The position numbers and the translations under genes are program-made. A stretch of 39,758 nucleotides of DNA from Arthrobacter globiformis (lineage in GTDB: Bacteria; Actinomycetota; Actinomycetes; Actinomycetales; Micrococcaceae), in NCBI RefSeq assembly GCF_003261175.1, contig NZ_QLNP01000065.1:1-39758 (forward strand), in the 5' to 3' direction. The notes below the pieces were generated by a model. The model made no database searches and was not told where the DNA came from. It was given only the letters and a program-made list of their open reading frames with translations. Position 1 is the first letter of the stretch; every line of letters starts with the position of its first letter. Positions 1 through 8,638 of this stretch are shown here, one piece after another.

Positions 1-684
1 GGCGGCCCGCGGCCCGGCCCGCGGCCTGGCCCGCGCCCGGGTCGCGGCGGGTACGGCAACGCCGACGTCGATATGGGAGGCGACGTTGATTGGGAGGACC
101 TGCTCGGTGGCTGGTTCCGGCAACAGGCAGGGGGCCCGGCCCAGGGTGCAGACCACGAAGCGGAGCTTCGTCTGACCCTCGAAGAGGCGATCCGTGGCGG
201 AAGGCGCACCGTCCGCCTGGCCCAACCGGACGGCGAAACCCGGAACTATGACGTCGACGTCCCCCCCGGGGTGCTGGACGGCCAGCGCATCCGCCTCACA
301 GGGGAGGGCGCCGCAGGCCGTGAAGGGGGTCCGCCGGGGGACCTCTTCCTGACCGTACGCATCCAACCGGACGCCAGATACCGGCTCAAGGGCCGGGACA
401 TTCACTTCGACCTTCCCGTCACCCCGTCGGAAGCAGCTCTGGGGGCCAAGATCAAGGTCAACGCGCCTGCGGGACCGGTCACCATCACCGTTCCCGAGGG
501 GTCTTCCAGCGGGCGCAGACTTCGGCTTCGAGGCCAGGGAATGCCCGACCCGAGGGGCCAGCCGGGGAACCTCTACGCGGAGATCCGCGTCATGGTGCCC
601 CCGCGGCTGAGCAGTAAGGTGCGCAAGCTATACGAGCAGCTTGCCGACGTATCCGACTTTCACCCGAGGGAGGGCCTTCTATGA
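1..684 (+). CDS. cbpA: CbpA/DnaJ-type J-protein, C-terminal part (5' end outside window)
   Basis: Class B Hsp40 co-chaperone that delivers unfolded clients to DnaK in the cytoplasm. The reading frame is open from the first base, so the N-terminal J-domain lies upstream of the window. What is visible is a Gly/Pro/Arg-rich linker (bases 1-57), then the two DnaJ C-terminal beta domains: CTD I from about base 150 (ELRLTLEEAIRGG) and CTD II from about base 400 (FDLPVTPSEAALGAKI, then GQGMP). There is no CxxCxGxG zinc finger between them, which separates it from classical DnaJ and supports CbpA type. The stop overlaps the start of the CbpM-like gene by 4 bases, a normal cbpA-cbpM arrangement. An in-frame ATG at 73 is internal to the linker and is unlikely to be the true start. 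Confidence 0.9.
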   Translation, partial: GGPRPGPRPGPRPGRGGYGNADVDMGGDVDWEDLLGGWFRQQAGGPAQGADHEAELRLTLEEAIRGGRRTVRLAQPDGETRNYDVDVPPGVLDGQRIRLTGEGAAGREGGPPGDLFLTVRIQPDARYRLKGRDIHFDLPVTPSEAALGAKIKVNAPAGPVTITVPEGSSSGRRLRLRGQGMPDPRGQPGNLYAEIRVMVPPRLSSKVRKLYEQLADVSDFHPREGLL

Positions 685-995
685 GCCGAGAATATCCGCT
701 CGCCTATCCGTGGCGCCTGAATCTCGAGGCGGTGGCAGGCAGCAGCGGCGTACACCCCGACGTAGTTATGCGATTCGTAGACCTGGACCTGATCCGGCCG
801 CTGGGCGATGCCTCGGGCGGGCCCTGGTTCAGCCCTCGGGCCCCGGAGCTCATAGCCCGCGTCATGAGACTTCATTCGGAGTTGTCGCTGAACTACGCGG
901 CAATCCCGTTGGTACTCGATCTGTTGGTGCGGGTCGACTCGCTTGAACGACGACTGGTTGAAATCACGCAGGTCGAAGGGACCGGTTCACGATGA
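681..995 (+). CDS. CbpM/MerR-like chaperone modulator
   Basis: Small 104-residue protein directly after the J-protein gene and overlapping it and clpB by 4 bases on each side. Its N-terminal half ([30 protein letters not shown]) looks like a MerR-type winged-helix start, with residues about 13-45 forming helix-turn-helix, and the C-terminal half ([30 protein letters not shown]) is a helix, probably a coiled coil. This matches the CbpM family, which binds the J-domain of CbpA and inhibits it. The family assignment rests on shape, length and position; a DNA-binding role cannot be excluded. Confidence 0.75.
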   Translation: MSREYPLAYPWRLNLEAVAGSSGVHPDVVMRFVDLDLIRPLGDASGGPWFSPRAPELIARVMRLHSELSLNYAAIPLVLDLLVRVDSLERRLVEITQVEGTGSR

Positions 996-3628
996 ACATG
1001 GAGAGTTTGACGCAAAAGTCGCAGGAGGCCTTGGCAGAGGCTCAGCGGATAGCCCAACGCAGTGGGCACACTGAGACCGACGGTGAACACCTGCTGCTGG
1101 CCCTGCTGGAGCAGGAAAATGGCCTTGTCCCGCGCCTGCTCGTGGGCATGCAGGTGGACGTGGATGAGTTGAGGGCTGCCGTTGAAACCGAGCTGAGGCG
1201 CAAGCCAAAGGTCACCGGCCCGGGGGCGGCGCCGGGCCAGGTGTACGTGAGCCGCAGGCTGGGCGCACTCCTCGACGCCGCGGAACGAGAAGCCAAACGG
1301 CTCAAGGACGAGTACGTCTCGGTGGAACACCTGCTGGTCGCGCTGGCGGAGGAAGGCCGGTCGACGGCGGCCGGCAGGGTGCTGGCGGATCACGGCATCA
1401 CCCGTGAGGCGTTCCTCTCTGTCCTGACGCAGGTCAGGGGAAACCAGCGCGTCACCTCGGCAACGCCGGAGCAGACCTACGAGGCGCTGGAGAAGTACGG
1501 CCGCGACCTGGTGGCAGACGCCCGCACCGGAAAGCTGGATCCGGTCATCGGCCGCGACGCCGAAATCCGACGGGTCGTGCAGATACTTTCGCGCAAAACC
1601 AAAAACAATCCGGTGCTCATCGGCGAGCCTGGAGTCGGCAAGACAGCCATTGTGGAGGGGCTGGCCCAGCGGATCGTCCGGCAGGATGTGCCGGAAGGGC
1701 TGAAGAACAGGACTATCTTCTCGCTTGACATGAGTGCCCTCGTGGCCGGTGCCAAGTACCGCGGCGAGTTCGAGGAGCGGCTGAAGGCAGTACTGGCCGA
1801 GGTGCTGGCAGCAGAAGGCAGGATCCTGCTATTCGTGGACGAGCTGCACACCGTCGTAGGGGCAGGCGCGTCCGAGGGGTCGATGGACGCCGGGAATATG
1901 CTGAAGCCAATGCTGGCGCGCGGTGAGTTGCACATGATCGGCGCGACCACCCTCGACGAATACCGCAAACACATTGAATCTGATCCGGCTCTGGAGCGCC
2001 GTTTCCAGCCGGTCACGGTGGACGAGCCCGACGTCGAGGACGCTATTTCCATTCTCCGCGGGCTGCGGGAGCGGCTCGAGGTCTTCCACGGTGTGCGGAT
2101 CCAGGACAGTGCTCTGGTGGCGGCGGCCACTCTTTCCCACCGGTACATCACTGACAGGTTCCTTCCGGACAAGGCCATTGACCTCGTGGACGAGGCGTGC
2201 GCCCGCTTGCGGACGGAAATTGATTCGATGCCGGCCGAACTGGATGAGCTCACCCGAAGGGTCACCCGGCTCGAGATAGAAGAGGCAGCCCTCTCCAAGG
2301 AGACCGATCCGGCCAGCAAGAACCGACTCGAGGAGCTGAGGCGTGAATTGGCGGACCTCCGCGGTGAGGCCGACGCGAAGCGGGCCCAATGGGAAGCCGA
2401 GCGGCGGGCGATCCACAAACTGCAGGAAATCCGTAGCGAACTGGAGCGGGCGCGGCAGGAAGCTGAGGAAGCCGAGCGGAATTACGACCTCAATCGGGCG
2501 GCGGAGCTGCGGTACGGCAGACTTGCCGACCTTGAACGACGGCTGGCCGCCGAAGAGGAACGGCTGACCGCGAAACAGGGTGAAAAACGCCTGCTCCGCG
2601 AGGTGGTGACGGAGGACGAGATTGCCGACATCGTCGCGGCTTGGACAGGCATACCGGTCGCCCGGCTGAAGCAGGGCGAACGCGAGAAAGTCCTCCACCT
2701 GGACGAAATCTTGCGCGCCCGCGTCGTGGGGCAGGAAGAAGCGATTAGCGCTGTGTCCGATGCCATCATCCGGGCGCGTTCGGGTATCCGGGATCCCCGC
2801 CGGCCCATCGGCTCCTTCATCTTCCTCGGCCCGACCGGCGTCGGGAAGACTGAGCTTGCAAAGGCCCTGGCTGCGGCGCTCTTCGACAGCGAAAACGCAA
2901 TGATCCGGCTGGACATGAGCGAGTACCAGGAACGCCACACCGTTAGCCGCCTGCTGGGGGCGCCTCCTGGCTACATCGGTTACGACGAAGGAGGGCAGCT
3001 CACTGAAGCGGTACGCCGGAAGACCTACTCGGTAGTGCTGTTCGATGAGGTGGAGAAGGCCCATCCGGACATTTTCAACACCCTGCTGCAGGTGCTCGAC
3101 GACGGACGGATTACGGACTCGCAGGGCCGGACCGTCGATTTCCGCAACACCGTCATCATCATGACCTCCAATATCGGCTCCCAGTATTTACTGGAGGGTT
3201 CGACCGAAGGCGGAGCGATAACCGAGGAGGCGCGCGGCATGGTGATGGGGGAGCTCCGCGCGCATTTCCGCCCCGAGTTCCTCAACCGGGTGGACGACAC
3301 GGTCCTGTTCGCACCCCTGGGACTGCCGCAAATCGAGCGCATCGTTGATCTGCAGTTCCAACAGCTGCGACAGCGGCTGGCCGAGCAGCAAATAGAGCTG
3401 CACCTGACTGAGGAGGCGCGCCTTCTGATAGCCGAACGCGGCTTCGATCCGGTCTACGGGGCCCGCCCGCTCCGCCGCTACATTTCCCGCGTGGTGGAAA
3501 CGCAAGTGGGCCGGGCCTTGCTGCGTGGCAGCATCGCCGAGGGGGGAGTGGTCACGGTGACCGCAGCCGGAGGGGAACTAGTGGTTGACTACAGCACGAT
3601 GGAACTGGAAGGGGCCGGAAGCGCATGA
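992..3628 (+). CDS. clpB: ClpB disaggregase (Hsp100 AAA+ ATPase)
   Basis: Hexameric ATP-driven disaggregase that works with DnaK and its co-chaperones to rescue aggregated proteins. The 878 residues match the usual ClpB length of about 860-880. In order: Clp N-domain (residues 1-145, [15 protein letters not shown]), NBD1 with Walker A GEPGVGKT at about 210-217 and Walker B LLFVDELH, a long charged coiled-coil middle domain at about 400-530 (the ClpB hallmark absent from ClpA), and NBD2 with Walker A GPTGVGKT at about 613-620 and Walker [12 protein letters not shown]. It starts 4 bases inside the CbpM gene and ends 4 bases inside the thioredoxin gene, so translation is coupled. Many actinobacteria carry clpB elsewhere, so this may be a second copy; the window cannot show that. 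Confidence 0.96.
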   Translation: MNMESLTQKSQEALAEAQRIAQRSGHTETDGEHLLLALLEQENGLVPRLLVGMQVDVDELRAAVETELRRKPKVTGPGAAPGQVYVSRRLGALLDAAEREAKRLKDEYVSVEHLLVALAEEGRSTAAGRVLADHGITREAFLSVLTQVRGNQRVTSATPEQTYEALEKYGRDLVADARTGKLDPVIGRDAEIRRVVQILSRKTKNNPVLIGEPGVGKTAIVEGLAQRIVRQDVPEGLKNRTIFSLDMSALVAGAKYRGEFEERLKAVLAEVLAAEGRILLFVDELHTVVGAGASEGSMDAGNMLKPMLARGELHMIGATTLDEYRKHIESDPALERRFQPVTVDEPDVEDAISILRGLRERLEVFHGVRIQDSALVAAATLSHRYITDRFLPDKAIDLVDEACARLRTEIDSMPAELDELTRRVTRLEIEEAALSKETDPASKNRLEELRRELADLRGEADAKRAQWEAERRAIHKLQEIRSELERARQEAEEAERNYDLNRAAELRYGRLADLERRLAAEEERLTAKQGEKRLLREVVTEDEIADIVAAWTGIPVARLKQGEREKVLHLDEILRARVVGQEEAISAVSDAIIRARSGIRDPRRPIGSFIFLGPTGVGKTELAKALAAALFDSENAMIRLDMSEYQERHTVSRLLGAPPGYIGYDEGGQLTEAVRRKTYSVVLFDEVEKAHPDIFNTLLQVLDDGRITDSQGRTVDFRNTVIIMTSNIGSQYLLEGSTEGGAITEEARGMVMGELRAHFRPEFLNRVDDTVLFAPLGLPQIERIVDLQFQQLRQRLAEQQIELHLTEEARLLIAERGFDPVYGARPLRRYISRVVETQVGRALLRGSIAEGGVVTVTAAGGELVVDYSTMELEGAGSA

Positions 3629-4053
3629 ACAAGGCCATCATCAAATGTCCCCATTGCGGCAAATCCAACCGCGTCCCGGCCGTCGCGGACGGCCGCCCAC
3701 GCTGCGGGAGTTGCCATCGGGAGCTTCCCTGGGTGGTTGAAGCGGGCGACGACGACTTCGGCGAGATCGCCGAACGTTCCGGCGTTCCAGTGCTGGTGGA
3801 CTTTTGGGCTGTGTGGTGCGGACCGTGCCGGATGGTGAGTCCGGTGCTGGACCAGTTGGCGCACGAACGCGCGGGGCAGATCAAACTCGTAAAGGTCGAC
3901 GTCGACCACTCACCGCAGCTCTCCGCCAGATTCGCCATTCAGGCAGTGCCGACGTTGATGGTCATCGTCGACGGCAAGATCGTCGCGAGGCAGGCCGGCG
4001 CAGCTCCCGCGCCGGTGCTAAGGTCCTGGCTGGAGGGGGCACTCACCGCGTAA
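3625..4053 (+). CDS. trxC: Zinc-ribbon thioredoxin (Trx2/TrxC type)
   Basis: Cytoplasmic thiol-disulfide reductase of 142 residues. An N-terminal zinc ribbon (C8, C11, C27, C30 in CPHC and CGSC) precedes a thioredoxin fold with the canonical active site WCGPC at residues 64-68 and the cis-proline region AVPTLM. This is the E. coli Trx2 architecture; the zinc site is known there to be redox-responsive. It overlaps clpB by 4 bases and is the last gene of the chaperone operon, linking disaggregation to oxidative protein repair. A hairpin terminator follows within 32 bases of the stop. Confidence 0.93.
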   Translation: MNKAIIKCPHCGKSNRVPAVADGRPRCGSCHRELPWVVEAGDDDFGEIAERSGVPVLVDFWAVWCGPCRMVSPVLDQLAHERAGQIKLVKVDVDHSPQLSARFAIQAVPTLMVIVDGKIVARQAGAAPAPVLRSWLEGALTA

Positions 4054-4057
4054 AGCA

Positions 4058-4085
4058 AGAACAGCGGACGACGGCGGGCTGTTCT
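4058..4085 (+). terminator. Hairpin after the chaperone operon
   Basis: Inverted repeat AGAACAGC (4058-4065) / GCTGTTCT (4078-4085) with a 12-base loop, 5 bases after the thioredoxin stop. The following bases CTTCAT give only a weak U-tract, so it may be an imperfect intrinsic terminator. Confidence 0.6.
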
Positions 4086-4219
4086 CTTCATGCTCGCCCC
4101 CGGAGCGCGGGTGTTCCCGTTTCAGATGAGTTGAGAAGAATCCTGCAGTCTGCCCAGGAAGCAGCTAGGTCGGACGGGCACAGATGCCTGATGGCAAAAA
4201 GCTGACCCGCTTCTCAGGC

Positions 4220-4357
4220 TCAGTCGTTCGGATCGTCCGCAAGTGCTTCGCGATTGGATCCGTCATTATTTTGGGCAACCTGTTCGCGGTGGATGCGCTT
4301 CGGGGCGTCGACGAGGTCTGCGGGTACAGGAGGGTCCTTCTCATCATCGGAACTCAT
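4220..4357 (-). CDS. Small acidic hypothetical protein (45 aa)
   Basis: Possible 45-residue protein on the minus strand starting MSSDDEKDPPVPADLVDAPK. It is rich in D, E, N and Q and has no membrane segment or known motif. The start at 4357 is chosen because an AGG-containing Shine-Dalgarno-like stretch (CCTAGGATG) lies about 9-12 bases upstream; an alternative ATG at 4366 overlaps that stretch. Composition looks like a real cytoplasmic small protein rather than an antisense shadow, but I cannot name a family. It stands alone between the thioredoxin gene and the Lrp remnant. Confidence 0.4.
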   Translation of the reverse strand: MSSDDEKDPPVPADLVDAPKRIHREQVAQNNDGSNREALADDPND

Positions 4358-4537
4358 GAGGCTCATCCTAGGGCGATGTCCGGCGTCAGTGCACCCGACG
4401 CACTGAAGGCGAATGCCGCGGTCGTCAAAGCCCGGGTGACTGTAATGGTCCAACGCCCCAAGAAATCACAGCGCACTGCAACTGCACCACGGGCGCTCTC
4501 CCGGCCCAGCAACACCGGGCATTGTTTTGTTGGGGGC

Positions 4538-4960
4538 CTACAGCGGAACGTAGCCTCGATGAAGCCCCATTTCGTCAAGGACGTGGCCTTGGGTCTTCGC
4601 TGTCCGGGGCACGACCCATCGGTCGCGGACCTGCAGTCCCGGGAAAGCAGCCTGGAGCCGGTGTTCGATGGTGTCCAATTCCTGGAGTTCTTTCAGCCGC
4701 AGGGAAGCAACCAGGTTGGATTCGCCGCTGGTGGATGCGCACCACCTTAGTTGCGGAAGGCCGGTCAGGGCTGAAGCGGCCTGATTGATCTTGGCCTGCT
4801 CAATGCTCATCCAAAGCATTGCTGTGCACGACCAGCCGGCATAGGTGTAGGCGAAATCCACCCGCCATTTCACCCAGGGCACAGAGAGCAGCGTGTCAAT
4901 GTTCCGTGAGACGGACGACAACGACCCTCCCAGATGCCCCTGCAACGTGGACACGGGCAT
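4538..4960 (-). pseudogene. Lrp/AsnC-family regulator, C-terminal remnant
   Basis: The minus-strand frame encodes the second half of a dual-domain AsnC/Lrp regulator of the kind common in actinobacteria. Residues resembling a recognition helix (GGSLSSVSRNIDTLL) are followed by the linker WRVDFAYTYAGWSC and an AsnC ligand domain (TGLPQLRWCASTSGESNL, then FPGLQVRDRWVV and a final GHVLDEMGLHRG). Everything before about 4960 (the first HTH and ligand domains) is missing: the three minus-strand frames beyond that point do not continue the family pattern and meet stops. The gene is therefore judged 5'-truncated, with the exact breakpoint uncertain. The frame is open from 5011, but residues encoded by 4960-5011 look unrelated to the family. 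Confidence 0.6.
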
Positions 4961-5279
4961 CAACGAACTTATCGAACAACTGCTGCCGCCATTCCTGCAG
5001 CCCTGGCGCACGGTGACCGCCTATGTCCTACGGGACACCTTCGACGCAGCCGGCGTCACCGTGACGCCTCCAAAACACGCATGGGGAATCGCAACTCTGT
5101 CAAGGAACGGGCACGGCTGCGAACCTTTGCTGTGCCATGCAGAAGATAGCAACGACGGACGCGCCGAGGCAGCCGCCTGTGGTGGCCTGCGACTGCTCAC
5201 CTTCGAAGACGCCATGGCTGGTTACACAACCTGCCTAAGCCGGCTGATGCACGGGGCTGTCAATCCACAGCAGGCGTAG
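4893..5279 (+). other. Unrecognised coding fragment
   Basis: Open frame of 128 residues whose 5' third overlaps the Lrp remnant on the other strand, so only the portion after about 4955 (from NELIEQLLPPFLQPW) is likely to be real coding sequence. That portion uses mostly G/C third positions, as genes here do, and reads as an ordinary soluble protein (TVTAYVLRDTFDAAGVTV, GGLRLLTFEDAMAGY). I do not recognise the family. There is no convincing ribosome binding site at the ATG. It may be the 3' end of a gene joined here by a rearrangement that also truncated the Lrp gene. Confidence 0.3.
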
Positions 5280-5413
5280 ACCGAGAAAAGGTCCGCGACG
5301 GAAGATCCAACGGTTCCCCCATGCCATGTGCACACCCAGCCCGCCGCCGGTTGGGCGGCAGGTAGTTGAGCGTGTGCCGGTGGCCCGGTGTTCCGGTGAG
5401 GTTGGTTCCCTGG
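5280..5413. other. Intergenic, no gene seen
   Basis: Between the unrecognised fragment and the end of the SDR gene. Open frames here are only antisense extensions of neighbours. I see no clear terminator for the minus-strand operon that ends at 5414. Confidence 0.4.
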
Positions 5414-6163
5414 TCATGTTCCCATGCCGAGGTGCGCTCCACCTGCCACATCCAGACTGACGCCAGTGATGTAGCGGTTGTCGGGGTCGGTCAGGAAGAT
5501 GATGGCGCGGGCGACTTCGTCGGGTTCGGCGAACCGGCGCATTGGAAGTTGCGCGGCGCGTTTGGCCCGGTTGGCGATCGCGTCCGGGCCGGAGTCTTTT
5601 GCGAACTGCGCCCACATAGGAGTGTTCACGGGGCCGGGTGCAATGGCGTTGACGGAGATGCCGCGGGGTCCGAGTATTTCGGCGAAGGACCACATGATGT
5701 GAAGCACGGCGAGTTTGCTGGCGTTATAGGGCAGGTAGTTGCGGCGGGCTTCTTTGGCCGCGACGGAGGAGAGGATAACGATCGCACCGGCGGTGCCGGA
5801 CTCAATCATTGACTGTGCCGTTTCCCGGACCATTGAGAACGTGCCGGAGGAGTTGATCCGCATGACGGATTCGTATTCTTCCGTCGTGGTTTCCATGATG
5901 TCCGCGGTGGCGCCCAGGACTCCGGCGGCGTGAATGAGTGCGTCGATGCGCCCGTATTTGCTTGTGACATCCCGCACGACGGCGGCACATTGCTCTTCGG
6001 AGGTAACGTCGAGCGGGAAGAAGGCGGCCAACTTCTGGTCCTCTTTGGGGGCTCGGTCGGCTCCTATGATGAGGGCTCCCTCGGCTCTGAGCGCATCGAT
6101 GACTGCGTCGCCGATTCCGCCGCTCGATCCGGTCACGAGGACCACATGATCTTTGAGGCTCAT
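5414..6163 (-). CDS. SDR-family NAD(P)-dependent oxidoreductase
   Basis: Classical short-chain dehydrogenase of 249 residues. It shows the cofactor motif TGSSGGIG at 11-18, the catalytic N104, a serine at 132 or 133 and the YxxxK motif Y146/K150 (YNASK). The usual NNAG motif is changed to HAAG at 78-81. The acidic residue at the end of strand 2 (GADRAPK) favours NAD(H). It is the last gene of the six-gene minus-strand sugar operon and overlaps the preceding Gfo/Idh/MocA gene by 4 bases. The likely role is oxidation or reduction of a sugar-derived alcohol; the substrate cannot be read from the sequence. Confidence 0.9.
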   Translation of the reverse strand: MSLKDHVVLVTGSSGGIGDAVIDALRAEGALIIGADRAPKEDQKLAAFFPLDVTSEEQCAAVVRDVTSKYGRIDALIHAAGVLGATADIMETTTEEYESVMRINSSGTFSMVRETAQSMIESGTAGAIVILSSVAAKEARRNYLPYNASKLAVLHIMWSFAEILGPRGISVNAIAPGPVNTPMWAQFAKDSGPDAIANRAKRAAQLPMRRFAEPDEVARAIIFLTDPDNRYITGVSLDVAGGAHLGMGT

Positions 6164-7167
6164 TTAGTATCTCCGCTCATGGGCTGTGTGGCATGGCTTT
6201 CCCATTGCCGGCCTTGCTGTTCTTCCGCGGGCAGCCCGGAGGCTGCGAGGATCCGATCGAGCAACCGCTGGGTATGGACGGCCTCCCGACCCGAGGTGAG
6301 GGGCTGCGCCCTGTCGGCGACGCGGTCCAGGAAATGGTGGACGGCGGCGGAGAATCCGAGTGTGTCGGTCGCTGTGGCCCAACCGTAGGCCTCGGCGCTG
6401 AGCTCGCGTGATGTGGTGACTCCGCTGACGGTGGTCGCTACTGTTTCGGGTGCACGTACCTCCACGGTCTTTCCGTCGCCGTAGGCGTCCAGTTTCTCGT
6501 TCCAGGCACCTGCGGTTCGGGCTGCCATCAGCACTCCGGTGTTGCCGGTACTGAAGCGGATGATGGCTGCGACGCCGTCTTCTTCCCAAGGGTCATCGCC
6601 GGCTGAATGCGCGGCCACGTCCACGGGTTCGCCGCGGCAGTACCAGCGGAGCAGATCGACCATGTGAATGGCGTTCTCGAACGTCGCTCGGTATTCCGAA
6701 CCGGGGCGGTTCTTTTGGGCGACGCAGAAGGTAGCGCCCTTCTCACCGAACGCCTCGCGCCCTGCCATGTAGACAGGTGCGTAGCGGCGGTTGAAGTCGA
6801 CCATCAGGATCCGGCCGCGCTCATCGGCGAGGTCCGCCAGACGTTCCGCCTCCGCGGTGGCCGGAGCCAGGGGCTTTTCGCAAAACACGTCGACGTCGTT
6901 CTCCAGGCACAGCTGGACGGCGTGCGCGTGCTCCGAGCGCGGCGTGAGGACGAAGACGGCGTCCAGGTCCTGAGAGGCCAGCATGTCCTCGACTGTCCGG
7001 TACGCGGCACCAAAACCCCAGCGCCGGACCAGGTTGCCCGGATCCTCCCGCCGGGACACCAAGGCAGCCAAATCAACGTCGTCCCGCTGTACGAGTGTGG
7101 GCAATTGGGCAATGGAGGCGATATTTCCGGCGCCGATGACGCCGACGCGCAGACGCTGGGCGTTCAT
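6160..7167 (-). CDS. Gfo/Idh/MocA-family sugar dehydrogenase (1)
   Basis: NAD(P)-dependent oxidoreductase of 335 residues. The N-terminal Rossmann fold carries GAGNIAS (12-18) and the family's cofactor-end motif EKP at 97-99. The C-terminal beta-sheet domain holds the catalytic-type segment NAIHMVDLL with H168 and D171. The glycine-rich stretch usually found just before that histidine is missing (YRATFENAIH), a mild oddity. It overlaps the TIM-barrel gene before it and the SDR after it by 4 bases each. Members oxidise inositols, glycosides or keto-sugars; with the adjacent TIM-barrel gene, a polyol or sugar oxidation-isomerisation step is likely. Confidence 0.88.
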   Translation of the reverse strand: MNAQRLRVGVIGAGNIASIAQLPTLVQRDDVDLAALVSRREDPGNLVRRWGFGAAYRTVEDMLASQDLDAVFVLTPRSEHAHAVQLCLENDVDVFCEKPLAPATAEAERLADLADERGRILMVDFNRRYAPVYMAGREAFGEKGATFCVAQKNRPGSEYRATFENAIHMVDLLRWYCRGEPVDVAAHSAGDDPWEEDGVAAIIRFSTGNTGVLMAARTAGAWNEKLDAYGDGKTVEVRAPETVATTVSGVTTSRELSAEAYGWATATDTLGFSAAVHHFLDRVADRAQPLTSGREAVHTQRLLDRILAASGLPAEEQQGRQWESHATQPMSGDTK

Positions 7168-8066
7168 CGTGCCTCCTGCACTTCAGCGAGATCAGAGAGC
7201 ATTCCGCGCAGGGCGGCCGCTGATTCCCGGAACCCGTCCTCTGGGCTCGGGAGGTCTTGCGGGTGCCAGCGGTACTCATACTCGATGCTCAGCAGATCGT
7301 CGTAGCCGTGGCGCAGCAGCGCAGCGAGGATCTCGCGCCAGGGAAGGACGCCGGCGCCGATGACACGTGATCTTACGGCGCGCTCGGACGCATTGACGCG
7401 GGCCGTTTCCGTGGCGCGGAAGGCCGCCTTGGGATCGGTGAACACGAGATCCTTGACGTGTACGTGACCAATCAGGTCGCGTTGAACATCAAGGGCCTGT
7501 TCGAATGTCTCGTCGTGGGTGAAGGTCAGGTTGGCCTGGTCGTAGAGAACGCGGACAGCCGGATGGGCAATTTCCCGGACGAGGGCCGCGGTTTCGGACG
7601 CCGTCTGGGTCATGGTGCCGAAATGGTTCTCCACGCACAGGCGCACCCCGGCCTGTTCAGCCTCAGGTGCCAGGGTCTCCAATGCCTCACGCAGTTTTGC
7701 CCATCGCGCCGCATGGTCGTTGTCCCCGGGGTGCCAGGAACCAGCATAGACGCGCACCCGGTCGGCGCCGAGGAGATGCGCGGTCTCAATCGCGCCACGG
7801 AATTCGTCTACGCCGCCGCGCCATTCACTCTCGTCCAGAGCGTTGATGGCCGTGGTGTAGGGCGTAAGGCCAATGATGGGCAAGCCTTCGCCCTCTGCCG
7901 CCTTCAGTGCTTCAAGGACGGCGCGTCGGTCTCCCTGGGGGAGTCCTGATTTATAGCCATCCTGGTAGATGACTTCTGCGGCATCGAGCCCTGCGGCTCG
8001 AAAAAGCCTGATTGCCTGGGGGACCGTATGGTCCGGGGTGCCTAGTGTGTGGCCTGCGAGTCGCAT
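7164..8066 (-). CDS. Sugar-phosphate isomerase/epimerase-type TIM barrel (1)
   Basis: AP-endonuclease-2-like (xylose isomerase-like) TIM-barrel protein of 300 residues. The expected divalent-metal ligands are visible on successive strands: glutamate in RLCVENHFG, aspartate in RVLYDQANL, histidine in IGHVHVKDL and glutamate in LLSIEYEYRW. This superfamily includes tagatose/allulose 3-epimerases, inosose dehydratases, hydroxypyruvate isomerases and lyases acting on 3-keto-glycosides, so the reaction is not fixed by the motifs. The start at 8066 shares one base with the stop of the VOC gene, and the stop overlaps the next Gfo/Idh/MocA gene by 4 bases. Confidence 0.87.
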   Translation of the reverse strand: MRLAGHTLGTPDHTVPQAIRLFRAAGLDAAEVIYQDGYKSGLPQGDRRAVLEALKAAEGEGLPIIGLTPYTTAINALDESEWRGGVDEFRGAIETAHLLGADRVRVYAGSWHPGDNDHAARWAKLREALETLAPEAEQAGVRLCVENHFGTMTQTASETAALVREIAHPAVRVLYDQANLTFTHDETFEQALDVQRDLIGHVHVKDLVFTDPKAAFRATETARVNASERAVRSRVIGAGVLPWREILAALLRHGYDDLLSIEYEYRWHPQDLPSPEDGFRESAAALRGMLSDLAEVQEAR

Positions 8067-8638
8067 TATTGAACGTCCTTAGTGAAAGTGTCTTGAGTTG
8101 CTGCCCAGTCCGCGGGACCGACCAGGCGGGGCGGGGCTGCGACCCGGGATCGGTCGACGATTTCCATCAGCAGCCCCCAAGGGGATATGAAGTAAGTCCA
8201 GCGGTTGCCGGCCACGCGGGGACTGTCGCCGGCGACTTCCTTGCGTTCCCCGAGCACGCGCACTCCCGGGGTTTCCTGCAGCACGGCGATCGCTTCGTCG
8301 ACGTCGTCCACAACGAAGCACAGGTGGTGTCCGCCTGCGTCGCAGTGCCGTGGCGGGGTTTCCCGCCGTTCGGTGCTGCTCCATTCGAAAAGCTCGATGT
8401 TCAAATTCGGAGGCAGCCGCAGCATGGCGAGGGTGAGCCGGGCATCAGCAGGCACATCGAAGTTTGTGGGCATGAACTCGGCGTCGGGTCCGCGGTCGGA
8501 GCGGTACAGCTCCTCGGCGCCGAGTACCTCGACGAAGAACCTGACTGCGTCCTCGAGGTTCGGAACCGTCAGGCCGACGTGGTCGGTGTGCCGCAGCCCG
8601 GGCAGCCGGCGCAGCGTCCTTGTGCTGGCCCCGGTCAT
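8066..8638 (-). CDS. VOC-superfamily (glyoxalase/dioxygenase-like) protein
   Basis: 190-residue protein of the vicinal-oxygen-chelate fold. The first half starts HTDHVGLTVPNLEDAVRFFVEVLGAEELY, with histidine as probable first metal ligand. The second half contains GGHHLCFVVDDVDEAIAVLQ and ends RWTYFISPWGLLMEIV, giving a histidine and a glutamate ligand. Related proteins are lactoylglutathione lyases, epimerases and ring-cleaving dioxygenases. Inside a sugar operon an epimerase or lyase role is more likely than dioxygenase, but this is inference. It overlaps the LacI gene by 4 bases upstream. Confidence 0.85.
   Translation of the reverse strand: MTGASTRTLRRLPGLRHTDHVGLTVPNLEDAVRFFVEVLGAEELYRSDRGPDAEFMPTNFDVPADARLTLAMLRLPPNLNIELFEWSSTERRETPPRHCDAGGHHLCFVVDDVDEAIAVLQETPGVRVLGERKEVAGDSPRVAGNRWTYFISPWGLLMEIVDRSRVAAPPRLVGPADWAATQDTFTKDVQ

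Noticed and set aside
4184-4750. 188-codon plus-strand frame
   Set aside because: Opposes the small acidic protein and the Lrp remnant, which show better protein-like patterns.
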